From Sphingorhabdus_B arenilitoris (GTDB lineage: Bacteria; Pseudomonadota; Alphaproteobacteria; Sphingomonadales; Sphingomonadaceae): DNA of 64,000 nt. The notes under the pieces are model-generated. The model worked only from the letters and a program-made list of their open reading frames with translations. It was not told the DNA's origin and made no database searches. The translations under genes and the position numbers were made by a program. Of the stretch, positions 22,758 to 30,427 are shown in pieces; positions within the stretch are counted from its first letter, which is position 1; each line of letters opens with the position of its first letter. The DNA is taken from the NCBI RefSeq assembly GCF_042651485.1, contig NZ_JBHSDH010000013.1:372001-436000 (forward strand), in the 5' to 3' direction.

Positions 22758-24215
22758 ATGTTCGAGAAGCTAAGCGACCGGTTGGGAGGGGTGTTTGATC
22801 GCCTTCGCGGGCGCGGCGCGCTCAATGAACAAGATGTTCGCGAAGCTATGCGTGAAGTGCGCGTTGCATTGCTTGAAGCTGACGTTGCGCTTCCTGTTGT
22901 CCGCGATTTTGTCGAGAAGGTCACCGAAAAATCGGTTGGTCAATCGGTGCTCAAATCGGTTACGCCCGGTCAACAGGTCGTTAAAATTGTCAACGATCAG
23001 CTGACTGAAATGCTGGGTTCAGAGGCGAGTGAGCTGAATATCGCTGTCGCGCCGCCTGCTGTCATTATGATGGTGGGTTTGCAAGGTTCGGGTAAGACAA
23101 CAACCACCGCCAAAATTGCCAAGCTATTAAAAGGTAAGCAGAATAAGAAGGTCTTAATGGCCTCGCTGGACGTAAATCGTCCGGCGGCGCAGGAGCAGCT
23201 TGCGACCTTGGGTAAGCAGGTTGAAGTTACGACCTTGCCGATCATTGAAGGGCAGCAGCCAGTCGAGATCGCCAAACGCGCGTTGCAGGCGGCCAAGCTG
23301 CAAAGTTTCGATGTGGTCATGTTGGATACGGCGGGCCGTTTGCACGTCGATCAGCAGCTGATGGACGAAATGCGGGCGGTCGCGAAAGTTTCGACCCCGC
23401 ATGAGGTGTTGCTGGTTGTCGACAGCTTAACCGGTCAGGACGCCGTTAACGTCGCCAAAAACTTCGGGGAGCAGGTCGATCTAACCGGCATCGTGCTGAC
23501 CCGTATGGACGGCGATGCGCGCGGCGGTGCGGCACTGTCGATGCGCGCCGTTACTGGAAAGCCGATCAAATTTGCAGGCGTCGGCGAAAAGCTGGACCAG
23601 ATTGAGCCATTCCACCCTGAACGGGTCGCAGGCCGTATTTTGGGCATGGGCGATGTTGTAGGCCTTGTCGAACGCGCATCTGAAATGGTGCAGAAAGACG
23701 AAGCAGAGGCGCTGGCCGCGAAAATGGCCAAGGGTCAGTTCGATATGAACGACCTGCGCACTCAGCTGCGTCAAATGACCCAAATGGGCGGTCTTGGCGC
23801 GTTGGCCGGAATGATGCCGGGCATGAAAAAGGCAAAAGCCGCCATGGCCGGGCAAATGGATGACAAGGTGCTGGTCCGTATGGATGCAATCATCGGTTCT
23901 ATGACGCCAAAGGAGCGTTCAAAGCCGGAATTGCTGAACGCCAAACGCAAAATCCGCATTGCCAAGGGATCGGGCACCACGGTGCAGGATGTGAATAAGC
24001 TGATCAAGATGCATCAGGAAATGAGCCGCGCGATGAAGCGGATCAAGAAAATGGGCGGCTTGAAAGGTCTTGCTGCGATGTTCGGTAAAGGCGGCGGTGA
24101 TTTGGAGGGCGCGATGGAAGGAATGGCGGGGCTTCCAAAAGGTGGGTTAGGCGGAATGCCCGGCGCAGGCGGAGGTTTGCCCCCTGATCTGGCCCGGCTC
24201 CTTAATAAAAAGTAA
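22758..24215 (+). CDS. ffh: Signal recognition particle protein Ffh
   Basis: The SRP GTPase that binds signal sequences of nascent membrane proteins with 4.5S RNA and docks on FtsY. The N domain (MFEKLSDRLGGVFDRLRGRG), the G domain with GLQGSGKTTTTAKIA, DVNRPAAQEQL, LDTAGRLHVD, TRMDGDARGGAALS and FAGVGEKLDQIEPFHPERVA, then the Met-rich M domain (from about 325) are all present. The C-terminus is Gly- and Met-rich (GGMPGAGGGLPPDLARLL). The length of 485 is typical. It lies 49 bases ahead of rpsP in the usual ffh-rpsP-rimM-trmD-rplS order. Confidence 0.98.
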   Translation: MFEKLSDRLGGVFDRLRGRGALNEQDVREAMREVRVALLEADVALPVVRDFVEKVTEKSVGQSVLKSVTPGQQVVKIVNDQLTEMLGSEASELNIAVAPPAVIMMVGLQGSGKTTTTAKIAKLLKGKQNKKVLMASLDVNRPAAQEQLATLGKQVEVTTLPIIEGQQPVEIAKRALQAAKLQSFDVVMLDTAGRLHVDQQLMDEMRAVAKVSTPHEVLLVVDSLTGQDAVNVAKNFGEQVDLTGIVLTRMDGDARGGAALSMRAVTGKPIKFAGVGEKLDQIEPFHPERVAGRILGMGDVVGLVERASEMVQKDEAEALAAKMAKGQFDMNDLRTQLRQMTQMGGLGALAGMMPGMKKAKAAMAGQMDDKVLVRMDAIIGSMTPKERSKPELLNAKRKIRIAKGSGTTVQDVNKLIKMHQEMSRAMKRIKKMGGLKGLAAMFGKGGGDLEGAMEGMAGLPKGGLGGMPGAGGGLPPDLARLLNKK

Positions 24216-24264
24216 TTCAGTTCAATCAGTTAATTGTAGTATTTCAGAAAGGTGAGTTAAATTT

Positions 24265-24744
24265 ATGGCAGTAGTAATGCGTTTGTCGCGGGGCGGTTCC
24301 AAAAAGCGCCCTTATTACCGGATCGTTGTTGCGGATGAACGCGCGCCACGTGACGGCAAGTATATCGAAAAAATTGGTAATTATGACCCTCGTCTCGCCA
24401 AAGACAGCCCAGACCGGGTGAAGCTGGATACCGACCGTGCAAAGCATTGGTTGGCGGTCGGCGCACAGCCTTCTGACCGCGTAGCTCGTTTCCTTGACGC
24501 TGCTGGTGTGCGGGAGCGTGCGGCGCGCAATAACCCGAAAAAGGGTGAGTTGGGCACCAATGCCAAAGAACGGTTAGAAGAAAAAGCCGCAAAGGCCGCT
24601 GAAGCAGCAGAAGCGGCGAAAGAAGCCGAAGAAGCCGCAAAGGCAGCTGCTGAAGAAGCAGCGAATGCTCCTGCAGAAGAAGTGGTCGCAGAAGAAGCGC
24701 CTGCCGCTGAAGAAGCTGCTGGCGAAGAAAAGGCTGAGGGTTAA
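24265..24744 (+). CDS. rpsP: 30S ribosomal protein S16 with Ala/Glu-rich extension
   Basis: A ribosomal protein needed for 30S assembly. The core, about residues 1-85, is standard (MAVVMRLSRGGSKKRPYYRIVVAD, then ERAPRDGKYIEKIGNYDP and DRAKHWLAVGAQPSDRVARFL). After residue 105 there is a tail of about 50 residues made almost only of Ala, Glu and Lys (AKAAEAAEAAKEAEEAAKAA and similar), predicted to be a charged helix. The core is only 80-90 residues in E. coli; such tails are common in alphaproteobacterial S16. The start follows the ribosome site AGGTGAG closely. Confidence 0.97.
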   Translation: MAVVMRLSRGGSKKRPYYRIVVADERAPRDGKYIEKIGNYDPRLAKDSPDRVKLDTDRAKHWLAVGAQPSDRVARFLDAAGVRERAARNNPKKGELGTNAKERLEEKAAKAAEAAEAAKEAEEAAKAAAEEAANAPAEEVVAEEAPAAEEAAGEEKAEG

Positions 24745-24747
24745 TCC

Positions 24748-25230
24748 TTGGCAAAGGACGCTCCTGTCACGCTTGCCGCCATTGCTGGTGCGCATGGTGT
24801 GACGGGGGAGGTCCGCCTTAAACTATTTACCGAGAGCCTCGACGGCTTGAAGCGCCATAAAAGCTTTAACGCGGGTGCCTTGACGCTAAAATCGATCCGG
24901 CCACACAAAGGCGGCGCATTAGCTCGATTTAACGAGATAACCGATCGCAACGGCGCAGAAGCGGCGCGAGGGACGGCATTGACTGTCCCGCGTGAAGCGT
25001 TGCCCGCAGTAGCCGAAGATGAATATTATTATAGCGATCTAATTGGTCTACCCTGTGTTTCCTCGGCAGGGGACCCCATTGGCATTTGCGTCGCAGTCGA
25101 AAATTTTGGCGCAAGTGATGTTATCGAAATTGAAAAACCCGATGGCAAGAAATTCATGGTTCCGATGACCAAGGACGCGGTGCCCGAATGGGGCGAGGAA
25201 ATTGTTGTTGACGCAGCATATGTGAATTAG
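24748..25230 (+). CDS. rimM: 16S rRNA processing protein RimM
   Basis: RimM assists 30S head assembly with S19 and the 16S 3' domain. The 160-residue sequence has the RimM N-terminal fold (VTLAAIAGAHGVTGEVRLKLFTES) and a PRC-barrel (YYYSDLIGLPCVSSAGDPIG, then IEKPDGKKFMVPMTKDAVPEW). The only in-frame start near the domain is TTG at 24748, three bases after rpsP, with GAGGG upstream, so an uncommon start codon is likely. The promoter and operator of the following toxin-antitoxin genes lie in its last codons. Confidence 0.9.
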   Translation: MAKDAPVTLAAIAGAHGVTGEVRLKLFTESLDGLKRHKSFNAGALTLKSIRPHKGGALARFNEITDRNGAEAARGTALTVPREALPAVAEDEYYYSDLIGLPCVSSAGDPIGICVAVENFGASDVIEIEKPDGKKFMVPMTKDAVPEWGEEIVVDAAYVN

Positions 25231-25236
25231 TATATA
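25208..25236 (+). promoter_or_regulatory. Promoter of the toxin-antitoxin pair, inside the end of rimM
   Basis: TTGACG (25208-25213), a 17-base spacer and TATATA (25231-25236) form a near-consensus sigma-70 promoter. The -10 overlaps the adjacent palindromes, as expected for an autoregulated toxin-antitoxin operon. Confidence 0.65.
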
Positions 25237-25250
25237 CATTTGGTATATAC
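25230..25250. promoter_or_regulatory. Paired palindrome, likely VapBC operator
   Basis: GTATATAC-ATTTG-GTATATAC: two copies of the self-complementary 8-mer separated by five bases, beginning in the rimM stop codon and ending ten bases before the antitoxin ATG. AbrB-type antitoxins usually bind such repeats and repress their own promoter. Confidence 0.75.
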
Positions 25251-25260
25251 GGAGTGTGTT

Positions 25261-25623
25261 ATGGCAAATGACAACCATTTGAAGGAGGATCGGGCGACAT
25301 TCAATTTGGATGGTATGTCGCGCGCAATGCCTGCCGGATCGGAGCCGAAAATCTACCGTGCGAAGATTTTCAAATCGGGTAATTCGGTGGCGCTTCGCTT
25401 ACCCAAAGCGCTTGGCCTGAAGGAAGGTTCGGAAGTAATATTAACTGCCGAAAACGGAAAATATACATTCACACCGGTGGGCGCACCAAAACGCAAGATC
25501 GACATTAGCGGTTTTGCGGGCAAGGCGCCCGGAATCCGGCTTGCGCCGCGTGAAGATTTTGAAGAACGGCCAAGCACCATTGCTGCGCGCAAGGCGGCTG
25601 AAGAGGCAGCGAAAAAGGCGTGA
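25261..25623 (+). CDS. AbrB/SpoVT-type antitoxin (VapB-like)
   Basis: Neutralises the PIN toxin encoded next and probably represses the operon. Residues about 30-75 form a swapped-hairpin AbrB domain (YRAKIFKSGNSVALRLPKALGLKEGSEVILTAENG, with the SGNSxALRLPK signature of VapB proteins). The C-terminal 40 residues are the likely toxin-wrapping tail. The Met at 25261 has GGAG seven bases upstream and follows the operator; the frame also contains a Met at 25240, which would overlap the operator and is less likely. Its stop overlaps the toxin start by GTGA. Confidence 0.85.
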   Translation: MANDNHLKEDRATFNLDGMSRAMPAGSEPKIYRAKIFKSGNSVALRLPKALGLKEGSEVILTAENGKYTFTPVGAPKRKIDISGFAGKAPGIRLAPREDFEERPSTIAARKAAEEAAKKA

Positions 25624-25997
25624 TCCGATATCTTATTGATGCCAATATCGCTGTCTATTCGATGGATGTTGGCCAAGAAAAGCTGAAAGCACGCATGGCC
25701 GATTGCGAAGTTGGTGAAATGGCAATCTCAGTCATCAGCTATGCCGAAATCGCTTATGGAACGTATGTTGGGAAGCCTCCGGCACCACAAGTGCTGGACG
25801 CTTTCATTGCTGCCATTCCGCTAGTTCCCTTCGACGAGGCCGCCGCGCGGGAATATGCAAAACTGCCCTTCAAACGCGCGCGGTTTGACCGGCTGCTTGC
25901 CGCCCATGCGCTCAGCATCGGGGCGACGGTGGTGACGAATAATGAGGCTGACTTTGCCGATGTGGGGGACTTACGCGTTGAGAATTGGACGATGTGA
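25620..25997 (+). CDS. PIN-domain ribonuclease toxin (VapC-like)
   Basis: A predicted magnesium-dependent RNase that would cut tRNA or rRNA when freed from the antitoxin. The 125 residues have the PIN acidic residues: Asp in RYLIDANIAVY, Glu in ISVISYAEIAYG, Asp in RARFDRLLAAHAL and Asp in VVTNNEADFADV. Family length is normal. It starts with GTG, and its start overlaps the antitoxin stop, so the pair is translationally coupled. The target RNA cannot be read from sequence. Confidence 0.88.
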   Translation: MIRYLIDANIAVYSMDVGQEKLKARMADCEVGEMAISVISYAEIAYGTYVGKPPAPQVLDAFIAAIPLVPFDEAAAREYAKLPFKRARFDRLLAAHALSIGATVVTNNEADFADVGDLRVENWTM

Positions 25998-26015
25998 TTT
26001 TTTTGGGTGCTGCAT

Positions 26016-26306
26016 ATGCTTAACACTATCATTTACAGCTTGATAATTTCCGGCGTCATTGGATTTGCTATAAGGATGGTATCTAGGTTGAGGGGGAAAA
26101 AACTGGCTGCGATCACGTGGGGCAAAATACCGTCATTTTTTGTCGCTCCCCTTGCTATCTATCATGAGCTAATCGGAATAGGAGTTGCAGGAGAGGTTGA
26201 CTACGATCTGTTTGCATCTGCTAGTGGGAATGGCTTCCTGTTATCGATCAATTGGCTGACATTGGGTGTCATTGCTACATTGTTTTGTTGGCGTGCCGCC
26301 AAATGA
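26016..26306 (+). CDS. Hypothetical small membrane protein between vapC and trmD
   Basis: A 96-residue protein with a membrane helix at about 3-22 (NTIIYSLIISGVIGFAI), a basic loop (RMVSRLRGKK) and two further hydrophobic stretches (PSFFVAPLAIYHELIGIG and LSINWLTLGVIATLFCW). I recognise no family. Its stop overlaps the trmD start as ATGA, so it could be translated with trmD. The upstream ribosome site is weak. A GTG at 26007 is an alternative start. It arrived with, or lies alongside, the toxin-antitoxin genes that split the rimM-trmD junction. Confidence 0.6.
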   Translation: MLNTIIYSLIISGVIGFAIRMVSRLRGKKLAAITWGKIPSFFVAPLAIYHELIGIGVAGEVDYDLFASASGNGFLLSINWLTLGVIATLFCWRAAK

Positions 26307-27055
26307 CCTTCCAAGCCCAAATCCTCACACTCTACCCTGAGATGTTTCCCGGCCCGCTGGGCGTGTCGCTGGCGGGAAAGGCGCTGGGGCAGGATAAATG
26401 GGCCTGCACCGCCATCAACCCGCGCGATTTTACGGAGGATAAGCATCGCAGCGTTGATGACACCCCTGCTGGCGGCGGGGCTGGGATGGTTTTGCGCGCG
26501 GACATAATAACAAAGGCGGTGGATCATGCGATACAGCAGCAGCCTTCTGCGCCCATTTTTGCGCTTACGCCGCGGGGCACACCAATTACGCAGCGCCGCA
26601 TCCGTGAAGTTGCTGGCGGCCCTGGTATAACGTTAATCTGCGGGCGGTTTGAGGGCTTTGATGAAAGGCTCTTTGAGGCGCGGCCGCAAATCGAGCAGGT
26701 CAGCGTCGGCGATATCATCCTGTCGGGCGGGGAAATTGCCGCGATGATGCTACTTGACGCTTGCATTCGGCTGCTTCCCGGCGTAATGGGCGCGTCTTCT
26801 AGTGGAGATGACGAGTCTTTCGAACAAGGTTTGCTCGAATATCCACATTATACCCGGCCCAATGATTGGGAAGGGCGTTTGATCCCTGAAGTGCTGCGAT
26901 CGGGGGATCATGCGAAAATCGAAGCCTGGCGGAAACAGCGGGCAGAAGATGACACACGGTCACGCAGGCCTGACCTTTGGGAGCGGTATATCGCCGCTCG
27001 GGACAAGTCTGCCTCTGGTGCGCGGCGCGAAAATGAGAAGGAAAATGGGGCATGA
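26303..27055 (+). CDS. trmD: tRNA (guanine-N1)-methyltransferase TrmD
   Basis: Methylates G37 of tRNAs with a G at position 36, preventing frameshifts. The trefoil-knot (SPOUT) motifs are visible: LTLYPEMFPGPLGVSLAGKAL, VDDTPAGGGAGMVLRADI, LICGRFEGFDER, and VGDIILSGGEIAAMMLLDA. The start chosen is the ATG at 26303, which gives 250 residues and overlaps the preceding stop; the frame is open to 26252, but that would run well into the previous gene. It overlaps rplS by ATGA. Confidence 0.96.
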   Translation: MTFQAQILTLYPEMFPGPLGVSLAGKALGQDKWACTAINPRDFTEDKHRSVDDTPAGGGAGMVLRADIITKAVDHAIQQQPSAPIFALTPRGTPITQRRIREVAGGPGITLICGRFEGFDERLFEARPQIEQVSVGDIILSGGEIAAMMLLDACIRLLPGVMGASSSGDDESFEQGLLEYPHYTRPNDWEGRLIPEVLRSGDHAKIEAWRKQRAEDDTRSRRPDLWERYIAARDKSASGARRENEKENGA

Positions 27056-27450
27056 ACCTCATCCAAACACTTGAGCAAGAGGCAATTGCCGGTCTTGCCG
27101 CACAAAAAGAAATCCCTGCCTTTCGGGCCGGTGATACAATTAAAGTCGGCGTGAAAGTCACCGAGGGTGAGCGCAGCCGTATCCAGTTTTATGAAGGCGT
27201 ATGCATTGCTCGGTCGAACCGCGGCATGGGTTCGAACTTCACCGTCCGCAAAATGTCATTTGGTGAAGGCGTGGAGCGTGTGTTCCCGCTATATAGCCCA
27301 AATGTAGACAGCATCACCGTGGTCCGCCGCGGCGTTGTACGCCGTGCGAAGCTTTACTATCTGCGCGGCTTGACCGGTAAGAAGGCGCGTATCGCCGAAC
27401 GCCGCGATGTCAAAACCAACATTAAGACAGAGATTAAGACCGGCGAATAA
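27052..27450 (+). CDS. rplS: 50S ribosomal protein L19
   Basis: A large-subunit protein at the 30S-50S interface. Recognisable blocks are FRAGDTIKVGVKVTEGERSRIQFYEGVCIARSNRGMGSNFTVRKMSFGEGVERVFPLYSP, then VVRRGVVRRAKLYYLRGLTGKKARIAER. The length of 132 slightly exceeds the E. coli protein because of a charged C-terminal tail. It is translationally coupled to trmD and followed by a terminator, so it ends the operon. Confidence 0.98.
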   Translation: MNLIQTLEQEAIAGLAAQKEIPAFRAGDTIKVGVKVTEGERSRIQFYEGVCIARSNRGMGSNFTVRKMSFGEGVERVFPLYSPNVDSITVVRRGVVRRAKLYYLRGLTGKKARIAERRDVKTNIKTEIKTGE

Positions 27451-27487
27451 GCCGCTGATCTCGCACGTTCTAAACCAGATAAGAACA

Positions 27488-27517
27488 GGCCGGGGTCGCA
27501 AGAACCCGGCCTTTTTT
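27488..27517 (+). terminator. Rho-independent terminator after rplS
   Basis: A 7-bp GC stem (GGCCGGG at 27488-27494, CCCGGCC at 27505-27511) with a ten-base loop is followed by six T. It closes the ffh-to-rplS region 37 bases after the rplS stop. Confidence 0.9.
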
Positions 27518-27552
27518 ATTGCCAATCCAACTCGTCACGAAGGAAATATGAA

Positions 27553-28578
27553 ATGGGTTACCGTATCGTTGTCGCCGGAGCCACCGGCAATGTAGGCCGC
27601 GAAATGTTGAATATACTTGCCGAGCGCGAATTCCCAATTGCGGAAATTGCGGTTCTCGCCTCCAGCCGGTCATCTGGCACCCAAGTTGAATTTGGCGACA
27701 CGGGCAAGATGCTGAAAATCCAGAATATCGAAACATTTGATTGGGCTGGATGGGATATGGCCTTATTCGCAATCGGCAGCGAAGCGACAGAGAAATTTGC
27801 GCCCATCGCTGCAAAAGCTGGCTGCGTGGTGATCGATAACAGCTCGCTTTACCGGATGGACCCCGATGTGCCGTTGATCGTGCCAGAGGTGAACCCAGAT
27901 GCCATCGATGACTATAAAAAGCGGAACATCATCGCCAACCCCAATTGTTCAACCGCGCAAATGGTCGTGGCGCTTAAACCGTTACATGATGCCGCGACGA
28001 TCAAACGGGTGGTTGTGTCCACTTATCAATCGGTATCGGGTGCAGGCAAACAGGGTATGGATGAACTGTTTGAACAAAGCCGCAATATCTTTGTTGGTGA
28101 TTCAGCAGAAGCGGTGAAGTTTACCAAGCAAATCGCTTTCAACGTCATTCCGCATATCGATAAATTCCTCGACGATGGATCGACCAAGGAAGAGTGGAAA
28201 ATGGTCGTCGAAACCAAGAAGATTCTGGATCCCAAAGTGAAAGTCACCGCGACCTGTGTCCGCGTTCCGGTTTTCGTTGGTCATTCGGAATCGATCAATA
28301 TCGAATTTGAAAATGAGTTATCGGCAAAACAAGCACAGGATATTTTGCGCGAAGCCCCTGGCATCATGCTGGTCGATAAACGCGAAGATGGCGGCTATGT
28401 CACGCCGGTGGAATGTGTCGGCGATAGTGCGACCTATATTAGCCGCGTGCGCGATGATGCAACGGTCGACAATGCCATCAACCTATGGTGCGTATCCGAC
28501 AATTTGCGCAAAGGCGCTGCGCTGAATGCTGTACAGATTGCTGAACTGTTGGGCCGCAGGCACTTGCAAAAAGGGTAA
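27553..28578 (+). CDS. asd: Aspartate-semialdehyde dehydrogenase
   Basis: Reduces aspartyl phosphate to aspartate semialdehyde, the branch point to lysine, diaminopimelate, threonine and methionine. Dinucleotide-binding motif VVAGATGNVGREMLNIL opens the protein, the catalytic Cys is in NPNCSTAQMVV, and ATCVRVPVFVGHSESINIEF carries the later substrate residues including the active His. The length of 341 is typical. A ribosome site GAAGGAA precedes the ATG. The diaminopimelate branch is represented again by dapF. Confidence 0.96.
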   Translation: MGYRIVVAGATGNVGREMLNILAEREFPIAEIAVLASSRSSGTQVEFGDTGKMLKIQNIETFDWAGWDMALFAIGSEATEKFAPIAAKAGCVVIDNSSLYRMDPDVPLIVPEVNPDAIDDYKKRNIIANPNCSTAQMVVALKPLHDAATIKRVVVSTYQSVSGAGKQGMDELFEQSRNIFVGDSAEAVKFTKQIAFNVIPHIDKFLDDGSTKEEWKMVVETKKILDPKVKVTATCVRVPVFVGHSESINIEFENELSAKQAQDILREAPGIMLVDKREDGGYVTPVECVGDSATYISRVRDDATVDNAINLWCVSDNLRKGAALNAVQIAELLGRRHLQKG

Positions 28579-28632
28579 TCACCCAAATAAATTCGGCTTT
28601 CATGGTCATGGTGAATGTGGTTAAACTTCGCC

Positions 28633-29283
28633 ATGACCCTGACTGCTGATATATTCTGGTCGTTTCGCTCGCCCTATAGCTATTTAGCGACGCGGCGATA
28701 TGCGGCGCTGCAGGCGCAATATGATCTTACGCTCAACCTGCGCCCTGTCTATCCGCTGGCAATCCGCGAACCTGATTTTTTTGAGCGTAGCCACCCTAAT
28801 TGGCTACGCTATACGCTGACCGATGTCATGCGGCTGGCACAGTTTCTCAATATTCCCATGGCACCGCCCCGGCCCGATCCGATAGTGCAGGATATGATGA
28901 CGCGGAAAATCGCCGAGGAGCAACCTTATATTTACAGACTAACCCGCATGGGGCAGGCGGCGGCCCGGCGGGGGCGGGGTCTGAGCTTTTGCGACGCCGT
29001 GTCCCGTTTAATCTGGGGCGGCACCGAAAATTGGCATCAGGGCGAATATCTGGCCACTGCTGCGCATGAGGCAGGCCTCGACTTTGCCGAGTTAGAAGCA
29101 GAGGCCGCACATGATTCAGCCGCATTAGATGCTGAAATTGCGGCAAACCAATCCGCGCTGGAATCTGCTGGGCATTGGGGCGTGCCGACGTTGGTTTTTG
29201 ATGGAGAGGCTTTTTTCGGGCAAGACCGTATAGAGTTGGCCGTTTGGCGAATGAAGCAAAAGGGTTTGGAAAAGGCCGGTTGA
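28633..29283 (+). CDS. DsbA-family protein, 2-hydroxychromene-2-carboxylate isomerase-like
   Basis: The fold looks like a kappa-class glutathione transferase: DIFWSFRSPYSYLATRR is the thioredoxin beta-alpha with Ser-Pro-Tyr in place of the DsbA CxxC, so it is not a disulfide oxidase. WGVPTLVFDGEAFFGQDRIELAVW holds the conserved cis-Pro. In aromatic degraders such enzymes isomerise 2-hydroxychromene-2-carboxylate using glutathione. No degradation genes are adjacent, so the substrate here is unknown. I start at the Met at 28633 because the six residues upstream add nothing conserved. Confidence 0.8.
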   Translation: MTLTADIFWSFRSPYSYLATRRYAALQAQYDLTLNLRPVYPLAIREPDFFERSHPNWLRYTLTDVMRLAQFLNIPMAPPRPDPIVQDMMTRKIAEEQPYIYRLTRMGQAAARRGRGLSFCDAVSRLIWGGTENWHQGEYLATAAHEAGLDFAELEAEAAHDSAALDAEIAANQSALESAGHWGVPTLVFDGEAFFGQDRIELAVWRMKQKGLEKAG

Positions 29284-29337
29284 CGACCGCTATCATTATG
29301 TTAGCCCTATGGATCCATCATTATAGGAAGCAGAGCA

Positions 29338-29514
29338 ATGGCGCATTATTTTGAGATTAAGAAAAACAAGGGCGGCGAATTCGTGGCCTATTTCAAATAT
29401 AATAAAGAATCTATCTTCTGGACAGAGGGTTATTCCAGCAAGGCATCAGCGCAAAAAGCGATTGAGTCGATCCAAAAAAATGGTCCAGCGGCTCCGGTTC
29501 GCGACGAAAGCTGA
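29338..29514 (+). CDS. DUF1508 (YegP-like) small protein
   Basis: A 58-residue protein: MAHYFEIKKNKGGEFVAYF, then KYNKESIFWTEGYSSKASAQKAIESIQKNGP. This is one copy of the DUF1508 module, which in YegP occurs as a tandem pair and in other bacteria as a single short beta-beta-alpha unit. Its role is unknown; an association with oxidative or general stress has been suggested for YegP. A clear ribosome site AGGAAG stands nine bases before the ATG. It sits alone between the isomerase-like gene and the hydrolase. Confidence 0.82.
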   Translation: MAHYFEIKKNKGGEFVAYFKYNKESIFWTEGYSSKASAQKAIESIQKNGPAAPVRDES

Positions 29515-29575
29515 TAAGCCGCACTATTTTCGATTTCCCGTGACAATATCAGGTGACGCCAGATAAAGTGGGATA

Positions 29576-30331
29576 ATGACCGAAGTTAACGGATATTTTT
29601 TTACATCCTTTGACGGTGTGAAATTGGCGGTGCATGAATGCGGTGCGGGCCGTCCTGTTCTGCTGCTCCATGGCCTATTTTCCCATGCGGAGATGAACTG
29701 GATTAAATTTGGCCATGCGGCAAAGCTGGCTGCGGCAGGGTTCCGGGTTATCATGCCGGACTTTCGTGCTCATGGTCAAAGTGAAGCACCGCATGATCCA
29801 GCGGCCTATCCCGAAGATGTATTGATGACCGATATATTGGCGCTGCTCGATCATTTGGCGATGGACGATTTTGATCTGGGCGGCTTTTCTTTAGGGGCGC
29901 GGACCACTGCAAAGTTATTATGTCAGGGCATTACCCCCCGCCGCGCGATACTGGCCGGCATGGGATGGGAGGGCTTGCAAGGTTGGGATAGCAGGCGGCA
30001 GTTCTTCGTGGATGCCATTCATATGCGCGATACGGTCCAGAGGACGGACCCCCATTTCATGGCCGTGCAATTTTTCAAAAGCCAAAAAATTGACCCCGTC
30101 GCGTCACTTTTGATGTTGGACAGTTTCGGTCCAATGCAGACCGAGAAGCTTCCTAATTTGCAGGTGCCAATCGCGGTAATTTGCGGCGCAGAAGATAGCG
30201 ATAACGGGTCTGCTCCCTTGCTAGCCGAAAAACTGGCGCAGGCGACCTATATCGAAATTCCAGGGACACATATGTCGAGCGTGACGCAGGGTGAGCTGGG
30301 TGACGCGATGGCCGAGTTCCTAATCCGTTAA
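29576..30331 (+). CDS. Alpha/beta hydrolase
   Basis: A serine hydrolase of 251 residues. The nucleophile elbow is GGFSLGART, the oxyanion HG motif is LLLHGLFSHAEMNW, the acid residue is likely in VICGAEDSDNG and the catalytic His in IPGTHMSSV. The arrangement matches alpha/beta-hydrolase fold esterases or haloperoxidase-like proteins, and nothing fixes the substrate. No signal peptide is present. It is on the same strand as the M2 peptidase that follows after 96 bases. Confidence 0.85.
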   Translation: MTEVNGYFFTSFDGVKLAVHECGAGRPVLLLHGLFSHAEMNWIKFGHAAKLAAAGFRVIMPDFRAHGQSEAPHDPAAYPEDVLMTDILALLDHLAMDDFDLGGFSLGARTTAKLLCQGITPRRAILAGMGWEGLQGWDSRRQFFVDAIHMRDTVQRTDPHFMAVQFFKSQKIDPVASLLMLDSFGPMQTEKLPNLQVPIAVICGAEDSDNGSAPLLAEKLAQATYIEIPGTHMSSVTQGELGDAMAEFLIR

Positions 30332-30427
30332 TCACGCGGCCATTAGCCTTTGATTAGCTTGACGGGAATGAAACAAAGTTTCAATCTGTCGCAATATCGA
30401 AATTCAAAGAGGATGAGGACCAGCTTC

